Counted from the first letter of the stretch, positions 1 to 8,004 are shown. The stretch: 64,000 bases of DNA from Thalassospira lucentensis (GCF_011806425.1 NZ_JAATOV010000005.1:248001-312000), one strand, 5' to 3'. Notes: generated from the sequence alone by a model not told the origin. Program-made: numbers and translations.

Positions 1-1
1 T

Positions 2-367
2 CATGCACTTTATACCGAACATGGATATTCTGCTGCGATCCAGTCCGGGGATCTTTTGTTCGTATCGGGGCAGGTCGGCAGCCGTGAAGATGGCAGTCCG
101 GAACCGGATTTTAAAAAACAGGTCGAACTTGCATTTGAAAACCTGAAATCGGTCTTGGCGGCAGCGGGATGCGGTTTGGCCGATATTATTGATGTCACCA
201 GTTTCCACACCGACCCGGAAAATCAGTTCGGCGATATCATGGCGGTCAAAAACACCGTGTTTGATCAGGAACCTTATCCAAACTGGACAGCGGTTGGCGT
301 GACCTGGTTGGCGGGCTTTGATTTCGAGATCAAGGTTGTGGCGCGTGTGCCAGCGCAAAGTGCGTAA
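2..367 (+). CDS. RidA family protein (5'-truncated by window edge)
   Basis: The reading frame is open from base 2, so the start lies outside the window; 121 residues are visible. RidA (YjgF/UK114) proteins are small trimers, many of which hydrolyse reactive enamine/imine intermediates from PLP enzymes. The visible part has the typical order: a GDLLFVSGQVG strand near the start, a conserved Asn/Leu helix (AFENLKSVLAAAG), the D-V-T-S-F strand, and a C-terminal P-N-W-T-A-VGVTWLA segment. The catalytic Arg of canonical RidA (usually in an R-x-x-V/A segment before the C-terminus) is present as VVARVPA. A strong stem-loop follows at 408-464. The exact subfamily is not resolved. Confidence 0.85.
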   Translation, partial: HALYTEHGYSAAIQSGDLLFVSGQVGSREDGSPEPDFKKQVELAFENLKSVLAAAGCGLADIIDVTSFHTDPENQFGDIMAVKNTVFDQEPYPNWTAVGVTWLAGFDFEIKVVARVPAQSA

Positions 368-407
368 GCCACGTTGATAACACCCGACAATAGATGATTT
401 TAAGTAG

Positions 408-464
408 AACCGGCCCTTAATCCCCTGCGTCCTCGGCAGGGATTTGCAGCAGGGCCGGTTTTTC
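408..464 (+). terminator. Rho-independent terminator after the RidA gene
   Basis: The ten bases at 408-417 (AACCGGCCCT) pair perfectly with 451-460 (AGGGCCGGTT), and TTT follows. The loop contains a second small hairpin (CCCTG/CAGGG). It separates the RidA gene from the regulator gene. Confidence 0.75.
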
Positions 465-495
465 TGTCTTGATCATTTCCCGAAAATGGAAAAAT

Positions 496-511
496 ATCCC
501 AATATTGGGAT
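496..511. promoter_or_regulatory. Perfect 16-bp palindrome, candidate operator
   Basis: ATCCCAATATTGGGAT is a perfect dyad that ends 12 bases before the ATG of the XRE/cupin regulator. Palindromes placed this way are commonly bound by the regulator itself. Autoregulation is inferred from position and symmetry only. Confidence 0.55.
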
Positions 512-523
512 TCGAGGTGAGTG

Positions 524-1078
524 ATGGACGATATCGAAAAACGATTGGCCGAACGGTTGGCGACTTTGCGCGCCGAACACGGGTGGTCGCTCGATGCGTT
601 GGCAACGCGAAGTCAGGTCAGTCGGGCGAGTTTGTCGCGCATTGAAAATGGCGAGGTCAGCCCGACGGCGGCTGTGCTGGGCAAGCTATGCGTTGCTTAT
701 GGCATGACATTGTCGCGTTTGATGCAGATGGTCGAAGAAGGATTTGATGCCTTTGTACCGCGCGCATCGCAAGATGTTTGGACCGATCCGGAAACCGGAT
801 ACCGCCGTCGCCGGGTCTCGCCAGGATCGCGCAACCTGTCGGGCGAGGTGCTTGAGGTCGAAATCGATCCGGGGCAATGCATTGAATATAGCGGCACCCC
901 GCGTGTCGGGCTGGAGCATCATCTGGTGATGCTTGATGGGCAGCTTTCGATGCAAATCGAAGATACGGTTCATGTGTTAAAGGCGGGCGATTGTCTGCGG
1001 TATCAATTGCGCAGCGGCAATGTGTTTCAAACATCGTCCGATCTTGGCGCGCGCTATCACCTTTTTATTATTGAATAG
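524..1078 (+). CDS. XRE-family transcriptional regulator with C-terminal cupin domain
   Basis: 184 residues. Residues about 10-63 form a lambda-repressor-like helix-turn-helix (SRASLSRIENGEVSPT is the recognition part). Residues about 110-184 form a cupin barrel (a GLEHHLVMLDGQL strand followed by LKAGDCLRY). Such HTH-cupin proteins (SutR/PuuR-like) usually regulate one adjacent metabolic operon, with the cupin sensing a small molecule. I chose ATG 524 over GTG 521 because GAGGTGA sits just upstream. A perfect palindrome lies at 496-511. The GNAT gene follows after 5 bases, so the two are probably co-transcribed. The effector is unknown. Confidence 0.85.
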   Translation: MDDIEKRLAERLATLRAEHGWSLDALATRSQVSRASLSRIENGEVSPTAAVLGKLCVAYGMTLSRLMQMVEEGFDAFVPRASQDVWTDPETGYRRRRVSPGSRNLSGEVLEVEIDPGQCIEYSGTPRVGLEHHLVMLDGQLSMQIEDTVHVLKAGDCLRYQLRSGNVFQTSSDLGARYHLFIIE

Positions 1079-1083
1079 TTGGG

Positions 1084-1632
1084 ATGACGGAAATGACGCC
1101 CGAAATTAGTCCGCCAAGCATCGTTATGATGGATGGCGATGAGGTCACCCGCCGGATCGATCAATTTGCCGCGATGCTGCATGAGTGTGTGTTTGAGGGC
1201 GCGAGTATCGGGTTTATCGAACCGTTTCCGATCACAGAGGCACGCGCGTTTTGGCGCGATCGGGTCATCCCGGCCTTAAATGGCGGCACGCGTAGCCTGT
1301 TTGCCGCGTTGGATGGGGACCGGGTCGTGGGGACGGTGCAGCTTGATATCGATACCATGCCCAATCAGCAGCACCGCGCAGACATCAGTAAATTGATGGT
1401 ACGGCCCGACTGCCGGCGGCGTGGTATCGCAAGATTGCTGATGGTGCAGGCAGAACGCAGCGCACATGAATTGGGACGGTCGTTGATCACCCTTGATACC
1501 CGGACCGGTGATGGTGCCGAGGTCCTGTATATTTCGCTTGGATTTAAGGTGGCGGGGATCATTCCCGATTATGCCCGAGATCCGTTTTCCGACCATCTCA
1601 GCGCAACCACGGTTATGTTCAAGATTTTATGA
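1084..1632 (+). CDS. GNAT family N-acetyltransferase
   Basis: 182 residues. The acetyl-CoA-binding motif A is visible at residues 106-120 (VRPDCRRRGIARLLM), preceded by the FAALDGDRVVGTVQLD strand pair and followed by the motif B region with LYISLGFKVAG. GNAT enzymes move an acetyl group from acetyl-CoA to an amine; the substrate cannot be told from sequence. It lies directly downstream of the XRE/cupin regulator, which suggests a two-gene unit of regulator plus modifying enzyme. Confidence 0.85.
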   Translation: MTEMTPEISPPSIVMMDGDEVTRRIDQFAAMLHECVFEGASIGFIEPFPITEARAFWRDRVIPALNGGTRSLFAALDGDRVVGTVQLDIDTMPNQQHRADISKLMVRPDCRRRGIARLLMVQAERSAHELGRSLITLDTRTGDGAEVLYISLGFKVAGIIPDYARDPFSDHLSATTVMFKIL

Positions 1633-1948
1633 ATATAGACCCTTGGTTTTGCGTCGTTTTGCCAAGCGATTCTGTCCATTTAGAGCACGAAAGAGCCTTT
1701 TGTCCCACTCGTTTGGACAGGGGAGCGATAAAACGGGATAAGCATTAATATGTTGCGGCGCGGCAATCGTAAAAGAGCAAAGCCTGTGGCCTTTGCTTTG
1801 TGGGGATTTTAATGCTTGTGCGGCGCACTAAGGGTTTCTTGCGGTGCTGTTTTGCACGGCAAAATAGGTTGAACCAAATCGAGAAATGAGCGCATCTTTC
1901 CCCAGAAGGTCGCAAAATTAAAATAAAAGTTCCTGGAGGACACCAAAT
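1633..1948. other. Intergenic region upstream of the TRAP operon
   Basis: These 316 bases hold no convincing gene. A perfect 7-bp hairpin, AGCAAAG/CTTTGCT, lies at 1776-1797. A ribosome binding site (CCTGGAGGACACC) stands just before the TRAP start at 1949. The operon promoter should be here, but I see no confident -35/-10 pair. Confidence 0.5.
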
Positions 1949-2938
1949 ATGAAGAAAATTGCCTTTGCAGCAGTGCTGATGGCGTCTGTTGGTTTTGCCG
2001 GTGCCGTTCAGGCCGCCGATGTAACCTTGCGTATTACCTCGCAACTGCCGCTTAAAAGCCATATCGGCCAGAACCTTTTGATGTTTAAAAAAGAGGTCGA
2101 GGAAAAGTCGAACGGCGATATCGCGGTTGAGATTTACGATTCAGCGCAGCTTTACAAAGACAAAGAAGTGCCCGCAGCCGTTGGTTCAGGATCAATCGAA
2201 ATGGGGTCGGTTTCGTTGACCCGTTATGTCGGTGACGTTCCGGCCGTTGATATTTTCTATCAGCCGTTCATGTTCGATAGCGAAGAAAAAGTCCGTAAAG
2301 CGGTTGTCAAAGGATCGCCTGTGCGCGACCCGCTTGATGCGGCGATTGCCGAAACCGGTTCCAAGGTTTTGTGGTGGCAGGCTTATGGCGGCGCGATCAT
2401 GCTGTCCAAAGATGAACCGCTGCATGGTCCAAAAGACCTTGAAGGCAAAAAAGTCCGTGTGTTTGGCAAAACGCTGGGTGATTTCGTCGCCGCTGCTGGT
2501 GGCGCGCCGACCCTTATTTCTGGGTCGGAACAGTATATTGCCTATCAGCGTGGCACAGTTGACGTTGGGATGACCGGTGTATCGGGCGTTAAATCCCGCC
2601 AGCTTTGGGAAGTGATGGACAACATCACCGTAACCAACAATGCCGATGTTGAGTTCATTGTTGTGGTGAATAACGATGTTTGGGACGGGCTGAGCGATGA
2701 TCAGCGCGCCATAGTCAACGAAGCCGCAATGAATGCCGAAAAGGATGTCCGTGACCGCATGGGCGCGATCGAGGCAGAGGCTTATGAAGCCTCCAAAGAA
2801 GCGGGCATGACGGTTTATTACCCGACCGACGAAGAACTTGCCGAGTGGCGTGCGGTTTCCCAGCCGGTCTATGATTCCTTCCTGGAAGAAACCGGTGATC
2901 TGGGCAAGCAGGTCTTTGAAGCGGCCAAGAAATTCTAA
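1949..2938 (+). CDS. TRAP transporter substrate-binding protein (DctP family)
   Basis: 329 residues with a cleavable signal peptide (residues 1-22, ending VQA before AD). This is the periplasmic ligand-binding subunit of a tripartite ATP-independent transporter. The family signature is visible around residues 160-210: GPKDLEGKKVRVFG with the conserved carboxylate-binding Arg at about 170, then GGAPTLI and the YIAYQRGTVDVGMTG segment. TRAP systems usually import organic acids. The membrane subunits follow at 3170 and 3658, after a hairpin at 2975 that could let this subunit be made in excess. The GGAGG ribosome site is strong. Confidence 0.93.
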   Translation: MKKIAFAAVLMASVGFAGAVQAADVTLRITSQLPLKSHIGQNLLMFKKEVEEKSNGDIAVEIYDSAQLYKDKEVPAAVGSGSIEMGSVSLTRYVGDVPAVDIFYQPFMFDSEEKVRKAVVKGSPVRDPLDAAIAETGSKVLWWQAYGGAIMLSKDEPLHGPKDLEGKKVRVFGKTLGDFVAAAGGAPTLISGSEQYIAYQRGTVDVGMTGVSGVKSRQLWEVMDNITVTNNADVEFIVVVNNDVWDGLSDDQRAIVNEAAMNAEKDVRDRMGAIEAEAYEASKEAGMTVYYPTDEELAEWRAVSQPVYDSFLEETGDLGKQVFEAAKKF

Positions 2939-2974
2939 GACGGTCGGAAGACATTCTTAGATAACAATAAAATA

Positions 2975-3002
2975 CCCCCGATCCGCCAAAACGGGTCGGG
3001 GG
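2975..3002 (+). terminator. Stem-loop between TRAP binding-protein and permease genes
   Basis: CCCCCGATCCG pairs with CGGGTCGGGGG around a CCAAAA loop (11 bp, one wobble). No U-run follows, so it is more likely an mRNA 3'-end stabiliser or partial attenuator than a full terminator. Confidence 0.55.
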
Positions 3003-3169
3003 ATATGACAGATGCAAAGTCATTCTCAAACGGGGTGTTGGATATGTCCCCGGGCGGGAATGGCTTTTCCCTCATTTAAATGAGGGATTTGGTCTTTTTG
3101 AGTGATCAGGAGAAAGCTGTGGATGCAGTGCGGCCAACTGGGGCCGTTTTGCGCAACAGCGTGAAGTAG

Positions 3170-3661
3170 ATGATGTTTGATCGATTAACGCTTTTGCTGG
3201 CGTGGGTGGCGGCGGTTTTGTTCGTCTTGGCGGGCTGTATGCTGACTTACGAAGTTATTGCCCGATATTTCTTTGTGCGCCCGACCATTTGGGCGGCGGA
3301 ACTTTCGCAGCTTTGCCTGATTTGGGGCGCGCTTGTCGGCATGCCTTGGGCCTTGGCTGCGCGTCGCCATATTGCGGTCGATGCGGTAACGCGCCTTTGC
3401 GCGCCGATTGTTCAGCGCGGCTTTGAAATCATTGCGATGCTGGTGGTTTTTGCGTTTTCGGTCACGGTAACGATCAAAGGATGGGACATCTTTTGGGAAA
3501 GCTTTGAGCGTGGACGCACAACGGGCACGATGCTTGATCTGCCGGCATGGATTGCCGAACTGCCGGTGGCCATCGGGTTTGCGCTGTTAGCCATTCAGGC
3601 CGTGGTTGAGGTCGTTGGCCTTCTGCGCGGGAAGGAAATTCCAAAAGGGGCGCACGAATGA
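3170..3661 (+). CDS. TRAP transporter small permease (DctQ family)
   Basis: 163 residues with four predicted membrane helices (about 8-30, 45-65, 88-108 and 128-150), the topology of the TRAP small subunit. The motif RPTIWAAELSQ after the first helix is typical of the family, as is the W-A/G-x-L-x-G-M-P-W segment. It pairs with the large permease, whose ATG overlaps this stop codon (3658-3661), implying translational coupling. Two ATG codons in tandem (3170, 3173) are possible starts. Confidence 0.9.
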   Translation: MMFDRLTLLLAWVAAVLFVLAGCMLTYEVIARYFFVRPTIWAAELSQLCLIWGALVGMPWALAARRHIAVDAVTRLCAPIVQRGFEIIAMLVVFAFSVTVTIKGWDIFWESFERGRTTGTMLDLPAWIAELPVAIGFALLAIQAVVEVVGLLRGKEIPKGAHE

Positions 3662-4926
3662 CCATCGTCTTGACCTTGGCGGCGTTGTTTGCGCTGCTGC
3701 TTATTCGTGTGCCTGTTGCCTTTGCGCTTGGTGGGCTTGGACTGGCGATGCTGATCTTTGGCGGGTTCTCACCGCTGATGGCGCCGCAGGCAATTTTGTC
3801 CACGCTTGATGGCTTTATCCTTTTGGCCGTGCCGCTGTTTTTGTTGATGTCCAATACGCTGTTGCGTGCGGGGGCAGGCAATGACCTTTTTGCCGCGGTC
3901 AGTGCCTGGGTCGGTCATTGGCCGGGCGGCCTTGCGGTGGCGACGATTTTATCCTGTGGTGTGTTTGCCGCGATTTCGGGCTCCTCTGTTGCGACGGCCG
4001 CGACCATCGGAACGGTTGCAATCCCGGAAATGGTTAACCGGGGGTACAATAAGCGTTTCGTGTATGGGCTTTTGGCCGCTGGTGGGACGCTTGGCATTTT
4101 GATTCCGCCGTCAATTCCGATGATCATTTACGGCTTTGTGACCGAAGAATCGGTAATTGCGCTGTTTTTGGCAGGCGTTGGGCCGGGGCTTGCGCTTTTG
4201 GTGCTGTTTATTGCGTTTTCGATGATCTATGCCCGGTTCGGTGGGCAGGAACGCGAAGCCAAACGCGATTGGGCCGAACGCAAACGCGCCACCCTTAAGG
4301 CATTGCCATCGGTCATTTTGGCGGTGCTGATCATTTCGGGCATCTATTCCGGGGCCTTTACCCCGACAGAGGCCGCTGCCATCGGCTTTGCCGCGGCGTT
4401 GGTGATTACGGTCGCCATGCGGATGCTGACTTGGGAAAAGTTCAAACTGGCGATTTTTGATTCGATGGCAACCACGGTTGCGATCATTTTGATCATTGCC
4501 GGGGCGAAGGTGTTTGGCAAAGCCATTACGCTTTATCGAATCCCACAAGACATCTCTGTGATGATCAGTCAGGGGGTTGATACCCAGCTTGGCTTTATCC
4601 TTGTGGTGACGGTGGTGCTGTTGATCATGGGGCTGGTGTTTGAGGCGCTTTCGATGGTGCTGATCATGACGCCGGTGCTGTTGCCTGCGGCCTTGTCGCT
4701 TGGCCTCGATCCGATCTGGTTTGGGGTCTATATGGTGATCATGGTCGAATGTGCGCTGATTACACCGCCGGTCGGGTTGAACCTTTATGTCATTCAGTCG
4801 GTGGCCAAAACGCGATTGGGCGAAGTGTCACGCGGTGTTTTGCCGTTCTTGATGCTGATGTTCGTCACCGCGGCCATTCTTTACGTCTGGCACGACCTTG
4901 CCTTGTATATTCCGTTTAAAATGTGA
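3658..4926 (+). CDS. TRAP transporter large permease (DctM family)
   Basis: 422 residues, very hydrophobic, with about 12 membrane segments. Family features include the RVPVAFALGG start, the FAAISGSSVATAATIGTVAIPEM block, GGTLGILIPPSIPMIIYG and the late ECALITPPVGLNLYVI block. This is the ion-coupled transport channel of the TRAP system. It overlaps the small permease by 4 bases, and its TGA stop overlaps the ATG of the lyase at 4926. That coupling links the imported compound to the lyase. Confidence 0.93.
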   Translation: MTIVLTLAALFALLLIRVPVAFALGGLGLAMLIFGGFSPLMAPQAILSTLDGFILLAVPLFLLMSNTLLRAGAGNDLFAAVSAWVGHWPGGLAVATILSCGVFAAISGSSVATAATIGTVAIPEMVNRGYNKRFVYGLLAAGGTLGILIPPSIPMIIYGFVTEESVIALFLAGVGPGLALLVLFIAFSMIYARFGGQEREAKRDWAERKRATLKALPSVILAVLIISGIYSGAFTPTEAAAIGFAAALVITVAMRMLTWEKFKLAIFDSMATTVAIILIIAGAKVFGKAITLYRIPQDISVMISQGVDTQLGFILVVTVVLLIMGLVFEALSMVLIMTPVLLPAALSLGLDPIWFGVYMVIMVECALITPPVGLNLYVIQSVAKTRLGEVSRGVLPFLMLMFVTAAILYVWHDLALYIPFKM

Positions 4927-5816
4927 TGCGTATGATCAAAATTCAGACCCCAGCAGACACGCTGCGCGACCTTTTGGCGCGGGGCGAGTTGATTACCATG
5001 CCGTGCTGCTTTGATGCGCTTTCGGCGAAATTGATCGAACAGGAAGGATTCGGGCTTACTTTTATGTCGGGCTTTGCCACGTCGGCGGCGCGAATCGGTG
5101 AACCTGATCTTGGCCTGATGTCCTATGGCGAGGTGCTCGATCAGGCGCGCAACATTACCGATGCGGTATCGATTCCCGTGATTGGTGATGGCGATACCGG
5201 GTATGGCAATGCGATGAATGTGCGTCGTACCGTGACCGGCTTTGCCAAGGCGGGCTGTGCAGCTGTCATGATCGAAGATCAGTTGGCGCCAAAACGCTGC
5301 GGCCATACCAAGGGCAAGGAAGTTGTCGGCCGGGACGAGGCATATGACCGTATTAAGGCCGCGGTCGATGCCCGTGAGGCCGGGGCAGACATCCTGATTT
5401 TGGCCCGCACCGATGCGCGTCATCAGCACGGCCTGGCTGAGGCGATTGACCGCGCGGCGAAGTTCAAGGAACTCGGTGCCGATATCCTGTTCGTCGAAGC
5501 GCCGAAATCGGTTGATGAAATGCGCACGGTTTGTGCCGAGCTTTCTGGTCCGAAAATGGCGAATATCGTTGAAGGTGGGGAAACGCCCGACCTGTCGCCC
5601 GAGGAACTTAAAGAAATCGGCTATCAAATTGCCGCTTATCCATTGTCGTTGATGGCAGCAGCCATGAAAGCGATGGTCGAAACTCTGCAAACCATGAAGG
5701 CAGGTGTTCCGCGCGGCGATAAATTGATGGACTGGGCCGATTTGCGCCAACGCATCGGCTTTGATGCCTATTACGAAGACTCGGAACGCTATGCGTCTTC
5801 GCGACGCGATGGCTAA
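4926..5816 (+). CDS. Isocitrate lyase/PEP mutase superfamily enzyme (oxaloacetate decarboxylase- or methylmalate lyase-like)
   Basis: 296 residues in one TIM-barrel domain. The metal site appears as IGDGDTGYGN (residues about 87-95). The catalytic loop is KRCGH (about 123-127), with the cysteine that marks true lyases of this superfamily rather than phosphonomutases. Family members cleave or decarboxylate 2-hydroxy dicarboxylates such as 2-methylisocitrate, 2,3-dimethylmalate or oxaloacetate; which one applies here is not decided by sequence. ATG 4926 is chosen because it overlaps the stop of the TRAP permease. The coupling suggests it acts on the imported acid or a product of it. Confidence 0.85.
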   Translation: MRMIKIQTPADTLRDLLARGELITMPCCFDALSAKLIEQEGFGLTFMSGFATSAARIGEPDLGLMSYGEVLDQARNITDAVSIPVIGDGDTGYGNAMNVRRTVTGFAKAGCAAVMIEDQLAPKRCGHTKGKEVVGRDEAYDRIKAAVDAREAGADILILARTDARHQHGLAEAIDRAAKFKELGADILFVEAPKSVDEMRTVCAELSGPKMANIVEGGETPDLSPEELKEIGYQIAAYPLSLMAAAMKAMVETLQTMKAGVPRGDKLMDWADLRQRIGFDAYYEDSERYASSRRDG

Positions 5817-5835
5817 GCCATTGGATGGTTGAACC

Positions 5836-5880
5836 AAAAGCCCCGCCAAGGTGTTGCGCCCTTGCGGGGCTTTTGTGTTT
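5836..5880 (+). terminator. Terminator of the TRAP-lyase operon
   Basis: AAAAGCCCCGC (5836-5846) pairs with GCGGGGCTTTT (5864-5874), with inner CAAGG/CCTTG pairing and a T-rich tail. Confidence 0.85.
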
Positions 5881-5921
5881 TAATCGGGGGACTCGAAAAT
5901 GAAATTACGTGGTGATCAGAC

Positions 5922-6329
5922 ATGACCGATCAATGTTCAGGCGGATGCCTTTGCGGCAACGTGCGCTACACGCTTGATGGCAGCTTTGATGCGTTCTTTT
6001 TGTGCCATTGCACCTATTGCCAAAAAGACACCGGCTCGGCCCATGCCGCCAATCTTTTTTCGCAGCACGCGACGCTTAGCTGGCAGACGGGGCAAGAGTA
6101 CGTCAAAACCTTCACATTGCCCGGCACACGCCACACAAAATCTTTCTGCACGGAATGTGGATCGGCATTGCCGCGCGTTGAAATGGACGGTGCGCTGGTG
6201 GTCGTTCCAGCGGGCAGCATCGATAAAGGGGCGGTTAAACAGCCCGACGCGCACATTATGATGGCCAGCAAGGCCGATTGGGACGATGAATTGGATCAAG
6301 TGGCCAAGTTGGATGGCATGCCGTCCTGA
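5922..6329 (+). CDS. GFA (CENP-V/GFA domain) family protein
   Basis: 135 residues, a full-length single-domain GFA protein. The zinc ligands are visible: C5-x3-C9-x-C11 at the start, C28-H-C30-x2-C33 and C76-x2-C79. The fold is that of glutathione-dependent formaldehyde-activating enzyme, but most family members have no proven activity. It has its own position after the lyase terminator, and an AAAATGAAATTACG leader with no strong Shine-Dalgarno. A link to the TRAP operon is not established. Confidence 0.88.
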   Translation: MTDQCSGGCLCGNVRYTLDGSFDAFFLCHCTYCQKDTGSAHAANLFSQHATLSWQTGQEYVKTFTLPGTRHTKSFCTECGSALPRVEMDGALVVVPAGSIDKGAVKQPDAHIMMASKADWDDELDQVAKLDGMPS

Positions 6330-6446
6330 CGAAGGATTGCCACCCCTGCGACGTTAATAAGCCCTGTAATAACGATTATAGGGGCAAGAACGCTGGGGGA
6401 GGGCGCGGCGTTGAGGTGCGCTTGGCTTCACCACGTGATTTCGACA

Positions 6447-6490
6447 AAAGAAAACCCCGCGGCCCAAAAGGCGTGCGGGGTTTTCTTTTT
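6447..6490. terminator. Bidirectional terminator between the GFA gene and tRNA-Thr
   Basis: GAAAACCCCGC pairs with GCGGGGTTTTC, with A-rich bases on the left and a T-run on the right. It can end transcripts of the GFA gene (plus) and tRNA-Thr (minus). Confidence 0.85.
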
Positions 6491-6492
6491 AG

Positions 6493-6569
6493 TGGTGCCG
6501 GCAGAGAGACTCGAACTCCCAACCTTCGAATTACAAATCCGCTGCTCTACCAATTAAAGCTATGCCGGC
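6493..6569 (-). tRNA. tRNA-Thr (anticodon TGT)
   Basis: The reverse strand reads a full cloverleaf: acceptor GCCGGCA/TGCCGGC, D arm GCTT...GAGC, anticodon loop TTTGTAA, T loop TTCGAGT, and an encoded CCA. The anticodon stem (GCGGA/TTCGA) has a G-A mismatch at its first pair. In E. coli a Thr tRNA sits in the same operon as tRNA-Tyr, tRNA-Gly and tuf; here it lies nearby but on the opposite strand. Confidence 0.93.
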
Positions 6570-6582
6570 TCAGGCGGCGCGA

Positions 6583-6611
6583 AACATAGTCCGGACCGTT
6601 CCTGAATGCAA
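6583..6611 (-). promoter_or_regulatory. Candidate promoter of tRNA-Thr
   Basis: On the minus strand TTGCAT (6611-6606) and TATGTT (6588-6583) are separated by 17 bases, ending 13 bases before the tRNA 5' end. Confidence 0.6.
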
Positions 6612-6667
6612 GAGGGTGAATCATAGAATTTTCGTTCTTTGATGTCCCTCTTAGAATCCCACATTTG

Positions 6668-7540
6668 TTACTTGCGGTACAGCTCGTAAAGCGCAACAGC
6701 CGCCGCGTTAGAAACATTCAGGCTTTCGATGCGATCAGACATCGGAAGCTTGACTAGAAAATCGCAGTTTTCACGAGTCAAACGTCGCAGGCCTTCACCC
6801 TCAGAACCCATCACGATTCCGACACGGCCTTTAAGTTCGGCCTCGGCCAGAGTTTTTTCGGCGTAGCCATCCATTCCGGCCAGCCAGAAATGCGCGCCCT
6901 TCAGCTTATCAATCGTCTGATTGAGGTTGCCGGCATGGATATAGGGGATGGTTTCAAGCGCGCCACTGGCCGATTTGGCCAAAACACCGGTTTCAGGCGG
7001 GGCGTGACGGTCGGGCACGATGACAGCCGACGCGCCAAAGGCCGCGGCACTGCGCAGAATAGCGCCGACATTGTGGGGATCAGTGACCTGATCAAGCACG
7101 ATCACAGTGCATTGGTCCGAATCCCGATGATCGGCGATGAATTCTTCGATGGAAAGCTGGGGCAGGGGGGCACAATGCATGGCCATGCCCTGATGAACGG
7201 TGCCCGGTGGCATCATTTCATCAAGATCGGTGCGACCGGCCGAATCTACGGCGATGTCGGTGCGCTCGGCATCGGCGAGGGCGGCGTTGACCTCGTCACG
7301 GACATTTTCAGTCGCCCAGATTCGGTGAATCGTGCGCTGCGGATTGGCAATTGCCATCATAACCGGGTGACGTCCGAAGAGAATCAGGCGCGAATTTCCG
7401 CCCGACGACGCAGCGTCGCGACCGCGTTTTCGTCCTCGGCGCGAATTACCTTCGCGGTTTTCGTCGTTTTGCGGGAGGCTGTCCTGCCCGACGCCATCCT
7501 GATGACGATTTCCTGAACGTGATTTATTGCGACGCGACAT
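6668..7540 (-). CDS. rlmB: 23S rRNA (guanosine-2'-O-)-methyltransferase, TrmH/RlmB type
   Basis: 290 residues from ATG 7540, chosen because GGAGG precedes it; a longer frame starts 13 codons upstream. Residues 1-50 are a low-complexity, Arg/Asn/Gly-rich tail. An L30e-like substrate-binding domain spans about 52-125, followed by the SPOUT methyltransferase domain with its three motifs: DPHNVGAILRSA (154-165), GSEGEGL (245-251) and ESLNVSNAA (272-280). RlmB methylates G2251 in the 23S P loop using S-adenosylmethionine. The assignment within the TrmH family is from overall layout. It is transcribed away from the tRNA-Tyr/tuf operon. Confidence 0.88.
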   Translation of the reverse strand: MSRRNKSRSGNRHQDGVGQDSLPQNDENREGNSRRGRKRGRDAASSGGNSRLILFGRHPVMMAIANPQRTIHRIWATENVRDEVNAALADAERTDIAVDSAGRTDLDEMMPPGTVHQGMAMHCAPLPQLSIEEFIADHRDSDQCTVIVLDQVTDPHNVGAILRSAAAFGASAVIVPDRHAPPETGVLAKSASGALETIPYIHAGNLNQTIDKLKGAHFWLAGMDGYAEKTLAEAELKGRVGIVMGSEGEGLRRLTRENCDFLVKLPMSDRIESLNVSNAAAVALYELYRK

Positions 7541-7651
7541 AATGGCGGAAACCTCCGGGCCGTAAGGAACTGAATGCACTTTGTTTCGCTCAATGAGCAG
7601 AGCTTGGGGAACATATAGGAAAGGAAATACGATTTCGTGTTTTTTTTGCTG

Positions 7652-7680
7652 TTGACAACAGAGGGGCCTCCGCCGTATTC
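7652..7680 (+). promoter_or_regulatory. Candidate promoter of the tRNA-Tyr/tRNA-Gly/tuf operon
   Basis: TTGACA (7652-7657) is a perfect -35 box; with a 17-base spacer the -10 is GTATTC (7675-7680), or TATTCC one base on. It lies about 50 bases before tRNA-Tyr, after a T-rich tract. Confidence 0.5.
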
Positions 7681-7733
7681 CCTCCCTCGCCGCAACGAAG
7701 ACGGGGTGACCCGAACAACGTTACGACCCTGAT

Positions 7734-7818
7734 GGAGGGGTGGCAGAGCGGTCAAATGCAGCGGACTGTAACTCCGCCGACTTAGTCTACGCAGGTTCGA
7801 ATCCTGCCCCCTCCACCA
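7734..7818 (+). tRNA. tRNA-Tyr (anticodon GTA)
   Basis: An 85-base class II tRNA with a long variable arm. Acceptor GGAGGGG/CCCCTCC, anticodon loop CTGTAAC, T loop TTCGAAT and an encoded CCA are all visible. Confidence 0.95.
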
Positions 7819-7854
7819 TTCTCTCGCCCTCGCGAGAGCTCGCACTAGAAATAT

Positions 7855-7928
7855 GCGGGTGTAGCTCAATGGTAGAGCAGAAGCCTTCCAAGCTTACGAC
7901 GAGGGTTCGATTCCCTTCACCCGCTCCA
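7855..7928 (+). tRNA. tRNA-Gly (anticodon TCC)
   Basis: Acceptor GCGGGTG/CACCCGC with discriminator T and encoded CCA; the anticodon loop CTTCCAA gives TCC; T loop TTCGATT. It lies 36 bases after tRNA-Tyr and 76 before tuf, as in the tyrU-glyT-(thrT)-tufB order of enterobacteria. Confidence 0.95.
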
Positions 7929-8004
7929 AAATTTTTGAATTGTACCCGTCGGCTCGTGCGGTGGGTTATACGTGTTTTTGGTTCGGACATAGGATCTGAG
8001 AATT

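Noticed and set aside
4881-5849. 322-codon minus-strand frame opposite the lyase gene
   Set aside because: The plus-strand frame has clear family motifs; the opposite frame has none.
7541-7579. Upstream ATG extension of rlmB by 13 codons
   Set aside because: The downstream ATG 7540 has GGAGG; the extension is not conserved in character.
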